Of a stretch of 5,256 nucleotides of DNA, positions 1 to 5,256 are shown piece after piece. The number at the start of each line of letters is the position of its first letter. The stretch's first letter is position 1. The position numbers and the translations under genes were made by a program. Below the pieces are notes generated by a model. It saw only the letters and a list, made by a program, of their open reading frames with translations. It was not told the origin of the DNA and ran no database searches. Origin of the DNA: Oscillospiraceae bacterium (GTDB lineage: Bacteria; Bacillota; Clostridia; Oscillospirales; Oscillospiraceae); assembly GCA_017458885.1 (NCBI GenBank), contig JAFSZQ010000087.1, positions 1 through 5,256 on the forward strand. The letters run 5' to 3'.

Positions 1-684
1 CTTGAGCGCGCGGCCGCCGGTGGTGACCTCCGGGTTGCCGTACATCACGCCGACCTTCTCGCGCAGCTGGTTGATGAAGACGACGATGGTGTTGGTCTTG
101 TTGATCGCGCCGGTCAGCTTGCGCAGCGCCTGCGACATGAGGCGGGCGTGGAGGCCGACGAAGCTGTCGCCCATCTCGCCCTCGATCTCCGCGCGCGGCA
201 CAAGCGCGGCGACGGAGTCGACCACGACGACGTCGATCGCGCCGGAGCGCACCAGCGCCTCGCAGATCTCGAGCGCCTGCTCGCCGGTGTCGGGCTGGGA
301 GATGAGCATCTCCTCCACGTTCACGCCGAGCGCGCGGGCGTAGGTCACGTCGAGCGCGTGCTCCGCGTCGATGAACGCGACCTCGCCGCCCGCCTTCTGC
401 GCCTGCGCGAGGACGTGGAGCGCGAGCGTCGTCTTGCCGGAGGACTCGGGGCCGTAGATCTCCACGATGCGCCCGCGCGGCAGCCCGCCGACGCCGAGCG
501 CGAGGTCGAGCGCGAGCGAACCGGTGGGGATCGCCTCGACGCTCACCGCCGCGGCGGCGTCGCCGTAGCGCATGATGGAGCCCTTGCCGTAGGCGCGCTC
601 GATCTGCTGCATCGCCGTCTCGAGGGCGCGCTTTTTCTCCTCCGAAGCCGCGCTTGCCGCCTTAGTCATGGTCTTGTCCGCCAT
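1..684 (-). CDS. recA: RecA recombinase, N-terminal two thirds (C-terminus outside window)
   Basis: RecA is the cytoplasmic DNA-dependent ATPase that forms filaments on single-stranded DNA, drives homologous strand exchange, and stimulates LexA self-cleavage in the SOS response. The window holds 228 codons with no stop; about 120 more residues would be expected beyond position 1. Visible landmarks are the Walker A motif GPESSGKTT (residues 78-86), the catalytic Glu in FIDAEHALD (E108, equivalent to E. coli E96), Walker B VVVVDS (152-157), [12 protein letters not shown] (129-140), loop L1 around GDSFVGL (172-178), and FINQLREK leading into loop L2 with TTGGRALK at the edge. The ATG at 684 is chosen because GAGGAGG lies 9 bases upstream; it gives an N-terminus about 12 residues longer than in E. 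coli. An internal Met at residue 6 is possible but less well placed. L1 carries Phe (F175) where E. coli has His163. The gene starts 39 bases after the Bro-N gene. Confidence 0.98.
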   Translation of the reverse strand, partial: MADKTMTKAASAASEEKKRALETAMQQIERAYGKGSIMRYGDAAAAVSVEAIPTGSLALDLALGVGGLPRGRIVEIYGPESSGKTTLALHVLAQAQKAGGEVAFIDAEHALDVTYARALGVNVEEMLISQPDTGEQALEICEALVRSGAIDVVVVDSVAALVPRAEIEGEMGDSFVGLHARLMSQALRKLTGAINKTNTIVVFINQLREKVGVMYGNPEVTTGGRALK

Positions 685-693
685 AGTGTGATG

Positions 694-700
694 CCTCCTC
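694..700 (-). promoter_or_regulatory. Shine-Dalgarno site of recA
   Basis: The minus strand reads GAGGAGG here, a near-perfect match to the anti-Shine-Dalgarno sequence, 9 bases before the ATG at 684. It is the strongest ribosome binding site in the window and fixes the recA start. It fits high translation of recA regardless of which promoter makes the message. Confidence 0.85.
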
Positions 701-723
701 GTATGTATTGTGATAGCCTGCAA

Positions 724-1554
724 TCAGTCATCCAACTCCCCGACATCCTTTGCCGTGTGCTTGGAGATGACCGACGCGCCGGTTTTTTCCTCCAACTCTT
801 TTCTGGCGTTCCGCGCCACAGCTCCTCCCTGCTTCGCGACGCGCTTGCTCGCTTCGTAGCCCTTGGGATCGGTCGCCTTGGAAATCTCCGTGGTCGAGAC
901 CTCGGCAAGCATATTCAGCACAAGCTCGGTGTTGGTCATATTGTCGCGCAGGCTTTCCTTGGTCAGTCCCTTGTGCGCCTTATACTCGCCAACGGACATC
1001 CCCGCCCACGCCCGCGTCAGCACGTTCGTCAGCTTGGCATACTCGCTGTCCTTGACGCCGGAACGGCTCCATTCATCCGTCAGCTCCTTGCGGAACTCAA
1101 TCGACTTGAGCCGCTGATTGATCCACTTTTCGGAATACCCCTTGCGGCGGTATATCAGCAGCGCGCGATGGATAGCAAGCTCGGGGTCGGCGGTCTCCTC
1201 CAACCGCTGCCGCCCCGTCTCCGCAAGCCAAAGCTTGAACGGCTCCGCCTTGGGCGAGGGGATCGACTGGATCAGCCGCAGCAGCTGTTCTGTGTCGGCG
1301 ACGTCGGTATTGTAGCTTTTTCCATCCTTTGGGGAAATCATTTTCAGTTGGTTACAAAGTGTAACCAACTGAGCTCCCTCTTTTACCAAACGGTTTTTCA
1401 ACACTTTCCAATAATTTCTCGCGCCGTCGTAGTCCGGCTGATCGGTCAGCACGCCGACCACATCCACGATGGAAAAATACCACTCCTGCTTCTCCGCGTC
1501 CCATGCGGTGCGGATTTGTCGGTCGTTGAAAAGCCTGATCTCGTTTTTGTCCAT
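724..1554 (-). CDS. Bro-N domain protein, DinD-like
   Basis: This 276-residue soluble protein belongs to the Bro-N (BRO family) group, often annotated as phage antirepressor or DNA-damage-inducible protein D-like. The N-terminal Bro-N region spans about residues 6-115 (IRTAWDAEKQEWYFSIVDVV at 14-33, then DTEQLLRLIQSIPSPKAEPF at 87-106). A basic, helical middle follows (GYSEKWINQRLKSIEFRKEL, 139-158). The C-terminal block HKGLTKESLRDNMTNTELVL (194-213) and KQGGAVARNARKELEEKTG (241-259) resembles the end of E. coli DinD from memory, and the length is nearly the same (DinD about 274 residues). E. coli DinD is SOS-induced and has been reported to inhibit RecA filaments after synapsis; that this protein does the same is inference. 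The ATG at 1554 has a modest GGGG-type ribosome site 9 bases upstream. GC is clearly lower than in the flanks (26 of 60 at 1321-1380, against 44 of 60 at 2041-2100), suggesting transfer. It lies 14 bases after prmC and 39 bases before recA. A phage-type antirepressor is the alternative role, but no phage genes are nearby. Confidence 0.9.
   Translation of the reverse strand: MDKNEIRLFNDRQIRTAWDAEKQEWYFSIVDVVGVLTDQPDYDGARNYWKVLKNRLVKEGAQLVTLCNQLKMISPKDGKSYNTDVADTEQLLRLIQSIPSPKAEPFKLWLAETGRQRLEETADPELAIHRALLIYRRKGYSEKWINQRLKSIEFRKELTDEWSRSGVKDSEYAKLTNVLTRAWAGMSVGEYKAHKGLTKESLRDNMTNTELVLNMLAEVSTTEISKATDPKGYEASKRVAKQGGAVARNARKELEEKTGASVISKHTAKDVGELDD
1344..1372. repeat. Perfect 13-base inverted repeat inside the Bro-N gene
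   Basis: The left arm TCAGTTGGTTACA (1344-1356) and right arm TGTAACCAACTGA (1360-1372) are exact reverse complements separated by AAG. In the minus-strand message this would fold into a 13-pair hairpin over codons for residues 61-71 (AQLVTLCNQLK). No U-run follows on the transcribed strand, so it does not look like an intrinsic terminator. The symmetry partly reflects the mirrored peptide QLVT..NQL, but the codon pairs TTG/CAA and CAG/CTG make it exact. Function is unknown. Confidence 0.75.
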
Positions 1555-1568
1555 TCGCTTATTCCCCG

Positions 1569-2435
1569 TTATATTTCGTCCCAGCGCGTGCCGTATACCA
1601 CGCGCGGGATGCCGTTCCAGTCCTGCACGACCTGCACGTCGCCGAAGCCGCTCGCGCGCATGAGCCGCAGCACGGCGTCCGCCTGCCCGACGCCCACTTC
1701 AAACAGCAGCTTGCCGTAGGCGCGCAGCGCGTCGCGCCACTTCTCGCAGATGACGCGGTAGAAATCCAGCCCGTCCGCGCCGCCGTCGAGCGCGAGGCGC
1801 GGCTCGTGGTCGCGCACCGAGGCGTCGAGCGTCTCAATATCCGCCGTGGGGATGTAGGGCGGGTTGCTCACGATGACGTCGAACTCCCCGAGCTGGCGCG
1901 ACGGTTTTTCCCGCGCGTCGATGCGCAGCACGCTGACGCGCGCGGCAAGAGCGTTGCGGCGGACGTTCTGGCGGCAGACCTTGATCGCCTCCTCGTCCAG
2001 CTCGCCGAGCAGCACGCGCGCGCTTGGCACCCGCGACGCGACCGCGAGCCCAATGCAGCCGCTGCCCGCGCAGAGGTCGAGCACGCGCGGCTCGTCGTAG
2101 CCCTGCGCCGCCTCGATGGCGCGCGTCGCCAAAACCTCGGTGTCGGGGCGCGGGATGAGCACCGCCTTCGAGATGTCGAGCGGCAGACCGTAGAACTCCC
2201 ACTCGCCGATCAGATACGCCACCGGCTCGCCCGCGAGGTGCCGCGCCGCGAGCTCCTCCGCCGCGCGCTCGACCTCGGGCGGGACGTAGAGCCGGCTGTC
2301 GCGCACGAACTCCTCGTTCGTCTTGCCCGCGGCGGAGCAGAGCAGCTCCCGCGCCGCGCGGGTCGGGTCGAACACGCCCGCGTCGCGGAACCGCTGGCGC
2401 AGGTCGAGATAGAGATTGTTGTACGTCGTCGCCAT
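1569..2435 (-). CDS. prmC: Peptide chain release factor N5-glutamine methyltransferase PrmC
   Basis: PrmC (HemK) uses S-adenosylmethionine to methylate the glutamine of the GGQ motif in release factors RF1 and RF2, which improves translation termination; it acts in the cytoplasm. The 288-residue length is normal for the family. The N-terminal helical release-factor-binding domain covers about residues 1-85. The family signature LIPRPDTE is at 93-100, the SAM-binding motif LDLCAGSGCIGL at 119-130, the acidic ribose-binding strand GELDEEA at 144-150, and the catalytic NPPY at 191-194 followed by IPTADI. EPRLALDGGADGL (211-223) is also typical. The ATG at 2435 begins one base after the DUF1385 stop (TGATATG), and no strong Shine-Dalgarno precedes it, so translation is probably coupled. 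A DUF1385 gene beside prmC is a common Firmicutes arrangement, often followed by prfA; here the Bro-N gene and recA follow instead. Confidence 0.96.
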   Translation of the reverse strand: MATTYNNLYLDLRQRFRDAGVFDPTRAARELLCSAAGKTNEEFVRDSRLYVPPEVERAAEELAARHLAGEPVAYLIGEWEFYGLPLDISKAVLIPRPDTEVLATRAIEAAQGYDEPRVLDLCAGSGCIGLAVASRVPSARVLLGELDEEAIKVCRQNVRRNALAARVSVLRIDAREKPSRQLGEFDVIVSNPPYIPTADIETLDASVRDHEPRLALDGGADGLDFYRVICEKWRDALRAYGKLLFEVGVGQADAVLRLMRASGFGDVQVVQDWNGIPRVVYGTRWDEI

Positions 2436-2436
2436 A

Positions 2437-3399
2437 TCACCAAGCGTCCTTGCCCTTTTCCGCCGGTATCACCAGCTCGAGCGCCTTGATCGCCACTTCG
2501 AGCATACTGTCGTCCGGCTCGTTGGTCGTGAAGTTTTGCAGCCACAGCCCGGGCCGCGAGAGAAAGCGCGTGAACGCCGTGTCGTGCCCGCCGACCCAGC
2601 GGTTGAACTCGTAGGCGACGCCGACGATGGGCACGAGCAGCAGCAGGTGCAGCGCGAAGCGCACCCAGAGATCGCGCCACTCCACGAAGCTGAACACAAG
2701 GCTCGAGACGACGACGGAGATGACGATGACCACGAACAAAAAGCTCGTGCCGCAGCGGGGGTGGAAGCGCGACTGCGCGCGGCAGTTCTCCACCGTCAGC
2801 GGCAGCCCCGCCTCGTAGCAGAAGATGGTCTTGTGCTCCGCGCCGTGGTACTGGAACACGCGCTGGATGTCCTTCTGCTTCGACACCAGCAGCAGATACG
2901 CGAAGAAGATCGCGAGCTTGAGCACGGATTCCACGAGGTTGTGCGCCGCCGCGCTGCGGATATACGGATCGACGAAGCCCGCGAGAAACGTCGGCAGCAG
3001 GAAAAACAGCGCGACCGTCAGCCCCAGCGAGAGCGCGACCGCCAGCCCCGCGACGAGCTTTTGCGCGGTCTCGCCGCTGAAGTGCCGCTCGATCCAGCGG
3101 TCAAACTTCGACGGCTGCACGGTCTCGTCGTCGGGGAAGTAGTCCGCCGAGAACAGCAGCGCCTTGACGCCGCGCACCATCGAGTCGACGAACGTCACCG
3201 CGCCGCGCAGGACGGGCAGCCCCAGGATGGGATACTTGTCGCGCGTGAGCGTGATCGCCTCCTCCTTGACGACCAGCCCCTCCGTCGAGCGGACGACGAT
3301 CGCCTGCTTGCCCGGCCCGCGCATCAGGATGCCCTCGATCAGCGCCTGCCCGCCGATGCTCGTGCGGAATTTGGGCGCGCAGCCCTGCCCTTCTGCCAT
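2437..3399 (-). CDS. DUF1385 family membrane protein (YqhQ-like)
   Basis: This protein of about 320 residues belongs to DUF1385, the family of Bacillus subtilis YqhQ; its biochemical role is not established, though the conserved His/Cys residues suggest metal binding. Numbered from the ATG at 3399, a conserved N-terminal block SIGGQALIEGILMRGP lies at about 14-29. Hydrophobic segments at about 116-142, 157-174, 219-239 and 247-264 indicate a polytopic membrane protein. Between the second and third lie the family hallmarks YHGAEHK (184-190), CYEAGLPLTVENCR (194-207) and HPRCGTSFL (213-221). The ATG at 3399 is preferred over the ATG at 3405 because AAGGGG (3408-3413) is 8 bases from the former and only 2 from the latter. 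It is the first gene after a likely promoter, is followed one base later by prmC, and probably heads the operon. Confidence 0.93.
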   Translation of the reverse strand: MAEGQGCAPKFRTSIGGQALIEGILMRGPGKQAIVVRSTEGLVVKEEAITLTRDKYPILGLPVLRGAVTFVDSMVRGVKALLFSADYFPDDETVQPSKFDRWIERHFSGETAQKLVAGLAVALSLGLTVALFFLLPTFLAGFVDPYIRSAAAHNLVESVLKLAIFFAYLLLVSKQKDIQRVFQYHGAEHKTIFCYEAGLPLTVENCRAQSRFHPRCGTSFLFVVIVISVVVSSLVFSFVEWRDLWVRFALHLLLLVPIVGVAYEFNRWVGGHDTAFTRFLSRPGLWLQNFTTNEPDDSMLEVAIKALELVIPAEKGKDAW

Positions 3400-3407
3400 G
3401 CTCATTA

Positions 3408-3413
3408 CCCCTT
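3408..3413 (-). promoter_or_regulatory. Shine-Dalgarno site that decides the DUF1385 start
   Basis: The minus strand reads AAGGGG. It lies 8 bases before the ATG at 3399 but only 2 bases before the upstream in-frame ATG at 3405, which is too close for normal initiation. This favours a protein starting MAEGQG rather than MSMAEG. Confidence 0.6.
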
Positions 3414-3422
3414 ACGTTTTCT

Positions 3423-3451
3423 ATCCTAGCACAGAATGTTTCAAAATGCAA
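3423..3451 (-). promoter_or_regulatory. Probable sigma-A-type promoter for DUF1385-prmC-(Bro-N)-recA
   Basis: On the minus strand, TTGCAT (3446-3451) and TAGGAT (3423-3428) are separated by exactly 17 bases. The -10 hexamer is preceded by TGC, an extended -10 element (TGCTAGGAT). An A/T run (AAAAATTTT, about 3465-3473) upstream could act as an UP-like element. The -35 matches consensus only at its first three bases, so the extended -10 would carry most of the strength. Transcription would begin near 3416, leaving a leader of about 17 bases. This AT-rich patch stands out in a very GC-rich region. Confidence 0.5.
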
Positions 3452-3472
3452 CAGTCGTTCGACGAAAATTTT

Positions 3473-4921
3473 TCATCCGGCTTCGCCCTCGCCCGTCGCG
3501 GAGAGCGGGAGGACAATGGTCACGACCGCGCCGGTGCCGCCGCCGTCCGCGTTGGCGACGTCGAACGCGCCGCCGTGGAGCCGCACGATCTCGTCGCAGA
3601 CGGCGAGCCCGATGCCGCTGCCGCGCGCCTTGGACGAGCCCTTGTAGAACTTCTGCTTGACGAAGGGCAGCTCCTCCGGCGGGATGCCCGGGCCGTAGTC
3701 GCGCACGCGGATGACCAGCGCGCCGCCCTCGGCGCGCGCCGAGACGTCGATGCGCTTGCCCGCGCCGCCGTGCTTGCTGGCGTTGTCGAGCACGTTGGCG
3801 AAGACCTGTTTCATGCGCTCGCCGTCCGCGGCGACGGGCGGGACGTCCCCCTCCGGCGGCGCGTAGCTCACCTCGATGCCCTCCTGCCGGAACAGCTCGC
3901 GGTAGGTGTAGATGGCGTCCTCCAGCTCGGAGACGAGGTCGACCACGCCGACGCGGAGCGTGAAGCGCCCGTCCTGTATCTTCGTGAAGTCCAGCAGCTC
4001 CTCGACCATCGTCGTCAGGCGGCGGGACTCCTTGCCGATGATGGCAAGCCCGCGCCGCGTCTGCTCGGGGTCGCCGACGGGGTCGACCTCCAGCGTCTCC
4101 GCCCAGCCGTTGATGGCGGTCAGCGGCGTGCGCAGCTCGTGGGAGACGGAGGAGATGAACTCCTGCTGGATCTGCTCCGCCTGCGAGATCTTGAGCGACA
4201 TATCGTTGATGTTGTCCACCAGCTCGCCCAGCTCGTCGCGGTAGTGGTTATCGACGCGGATGCCGTAGCTGCCGCCGGAGATGCGCCGCGCCGCGTCGGA
4301 CACGACGGCGACCGGCTCGACGACGCTGTTGATGAACAGCGCGTTCGAGATCAGCACCAGCGCGACCGCCGCGAGCGCCAGCCCCGCCGCGGCGAGGAAG
4401 CTGACAAAGATCTGATGCTCCACGGCGCGCAGGCTCGTCACATAGCGCAGCACGCCGCGCACACGCGTGTTGAACAGCAGCGGGCATGAGACGGAGAGGA
4501 TGTTCTCCCCCGTCTGCGGGTCGCGCCCGCGGAACGACGCAAGCTCCCCGCCGACGGCGCGCTCGACGTCGCTCGTGCCCGGCGAGGTGCCGGCGGTCAG
4601 CCCGTAGGACGACGCCTGCACGCGCCCGTTCACGTTGATGAATTGCAGCTCCAGCACGTCCTTCTCCTCGAACGTCTCCACCGAGTACGAGGCGAGGCGG
4701 TAGTATTCGCTGTAGCTGCGCACGCCGTAGCCGGTGAAGGTGTCCGCCGCGACGCGGGCGCGCGCCTCGAGCCCCGAGCGCGCGCTGTCGTAGTAATACC
4801 GCGCGGACGCGACGGTGAACACCGTCACCGCCGCGAGCACCAGCAGCACGACCGGCAGCGCCGCGCTGACGAGCCAACGCTTGCGTAAGCCCCGGATGCG
4901 CAGGCTCCGCGGAAAGCTCAT
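3473..4921 (-). CDS. Membrane sensor histidine kinase of a two-component system
   Basis: This kinase would sense an extracytoplasmic signal, autophosphorylate on a histidine and pass the phosphate to the response regulator encoded just upstream. Numbered from the ATG at 4921 (482 residues), it has a basic N-terminus, a first membrane helix at about 16-38, an external sensor region at about 39-168, a second membrane helix at about 172-198, and a HAMP linker to about 250. The H-box SSVSHELRTP follows, with phospho-acceptor H261. The ATPase domain has the N-box FANVLDNASKHG (374-385), G1 DYGPGIP (408-414), the F-box region around KQKFYKG (422-428) and G2 GSGIGLAV (434-441). All catalytic motifs are intact. 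The ATG at 4921 overlaps the regulator's stop as ATGA, typical of coupled translation; the ATG at 4933 would add four residues (MERR) and cannot be excluded. The ligand is unknown. The sensor region is not a PAS or Cache domain I can recognise with certainty. Confidence 0.94.
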   Translation of the reverse strand: MSFPRSLRIRGLRKRWLVSAALPVVLLVLAAVTVFTVASARYYYDSARSGLEARARVAADTFTGYGVRSYSEYYRLASYSVETFEEKDVLELQFINVNGRVQASSYGLTAGTSPGTSDVERAVGGELASFRGRDPQTGENILSVSCPLLFNTRVRGVLRYVTSLRAVEHQIFVSFLAAAGLALAAVALVLISNALFINSVVEPVAVVSDAARRISGGSYGIRVDNHYRDELGELVDNINDMSLKISQAEQIQQEFISSVSHELRTPLTAINGWAETLEVDPVGDPEQTRRGLAIIGKESRRLTTMVEELLDFTKIQDGRFTLRVGVVDLVSELEDAIYTYRELFRQEGIEVSYAPPEGDVPPVAADGERMKQVFANVLDNASKHGGAGKRIDVSARAEGGALVIRVRDYGPGIPPEELPFVKQKFYKGSSKARGSGIGLAVCDEIVRLHGGAFDVANADGGGTGAVVTIVLPLSATGEGEAG

Positions 4922-5256
4922 TCGACGTTCCATTTGTATCCGTAGCCCCAGACGGTCTGGATGTATTTCGGCTCCTGCGCGTCGTCCTCCAGCTTGACGC
5001 GCAGGCGGCGCATATTGACGTCCACGATCTTCGGCTCGCCGAAGTAGCCGTGCCCCCAGACCGCGTCCAAGATCTCTTCGCGGGAGAGCGCCTTGCCCGC
5101 GTGCTCCATGAAGAGCTTGACGATGGCGTACTCCACCTGCGTCAGTTTTACCCGCGCACCGTTCTTCTCGAGCGTGCGATTGGTGCGATTCAGGCGGAAC
5201 GGCGGCTGGGACAGCTCCTCGCCCGCGCGCTCCGCCCGCGCGGCGGCGCCCGCGCC
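4918..5256 (-). CDS. OmpR/PhoB-family response regulator, C-terminal part (N-terminus outside window)
   Basis: The visible 112 codons have no start inside the window that would make a full protein; the frame stays open to position 5256. The receiver domain with the phospho-accepting Asp lies upstream, outside. What is present is an Ala/Arg/Glu-rich linker (first 17 or so residues) followed by a winged-helix DNA-binding domain: FRLNRTNRTLEKNGARVKLT, then the transactivation-loop and recognition-helix region GKALSREEILDAVWGHGYFG and VDVNMRRLRVKLEDD, ending in the wing IQTVWGYGYKW. These are classic Trans_reg_C features. It would bind promoter DNA as a dimer after phosphorylation by the kinase that follows. 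Its TGA overlaps the kinase ATG by four bases, so the two are one operon. Targets cannot be told from the sequence. Confidence 0.95.
   Translation of the reverse strand, partial: GAGAAARAERAGEELSQPPFRLNRTNRTLEKNGARVKLTQVEYAIVKLFMEHAGKALSREEILDAVWGHGYFGEPKIVDVNMRRLRVKLEDDAQEPKYIQTVWGYGYKWNVE

Noticed and set aside
666..908. An 80-codon minus-strand frame overlapping the end of the Bro-N gene and the recA start
   Set aside because: It is out of frame with both genes, Arg/Pro/Ser-rich and without family features; the overlapping genes explain the sequence fully.
1569..1574. TATAAC as a -10 box for the Bro-N gene
   Set aside because: There is no acceptable -35 at 16-18 bases, it overlaps the prmC stop codon, and the leader would be too short to include the ribosome site.
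148..1719. A 523-codon open frame on the plus strand
   Set aside because: It lies antisense to recA, the Bro-N gene and the end of prmC, all of which have clear family motifs. Its translation is Arg/Ala/Asp-rich with no recognisable domain, as expected of a shadow frame in GC-rich DNA.
2306..2320. LexA-like dyad CGAAC-N5-GTTCG
   Set aside because: The spacer is 5 rather than 4 bases, and it lies deep in the prmC coding sequence, about 1.6 kb from the recA start, over a conserved-length protein region. Chance is the simplest explanation.
3454..3473. Short stem GTCG-TT-CGAC next to an A/T run, considered as a terminator after the kinase gene
   Set aside because: The stem is only 4 pairs with a 2-base loop, and on the minus strand the T-run precedes the stem rather than following it.
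2416..4489. Long plus-strand open frames (2416-3429 and 3164-4489)
   Set aside because: They are antisense to DUF1385 and the histidine kinase; their low-complexity Arg/Ala/Asp/His composition shows no family features and no ribosome site was seen.

Overview
The window is a GC-rich stretch of bacterial chromosome with every gene on the minus strand, so transcription runs from position 5256 towards position 1. The proteins look like those of Gram-positive Firmicutes. There is a DUF1385/YqhQ-type membrane protein next to prmC, a RecA of Clostridia type, and an OmpR-type two-component pair. The kinase's sensor region resembles kinases I recall from Oscillospiraceae-type gut Clostridia. High GC plus this gene content suggests a GC-rich member of the Oscillospirales. 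That placement is inference from memory of protein families, not a database result.

Layout in the direction of transcription: (1) 5256-4918, the C-terminal half of an OmpR/PhoB-family response regulator, with its receiver domain outside the window. (2) 4921-3473, its membrane-bound sensor histidine kinase, whose start overlaps the regulator's stop as ATGA. (3) A 73-base gap that carries a plausible promoter. (4) 3399-2437, a DUF1385 (YqhQ-like) membrane protein. (5) 2435-1569, prmC, the release-factor glutamine methyltransferase, one base after the previous stop. (6) 1554-724, a Bro-N domain protein with the overall layout of E. coli DinD, visibly lower in GC than everything around it. (7) 684-1, the N-terminal two thirds of recA, running off the window.

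Genes 4 to 7 are tightly spaced (gaps of 1, 14 and 39 bases) and may form one transcription unit from the promoter near 3420-3450. The most interesting point is the Bro-N/DinD-like gene. It is compositionally foreign, it sits directly upstream of recA, and its best-studied relative (E. coli DinD) is a DNA-damage-inducible protein reported to modulate RecA filaments. It also contains a perfect 13-base inverted repeat within its coding sequence. No LexA/Cheo-type operator is visible upstream of recA. The rest of the window is conserved housekeeping or signalling content. No RNA genes, insertion sequences, CRISPR arrays or convincing terminators were seen.
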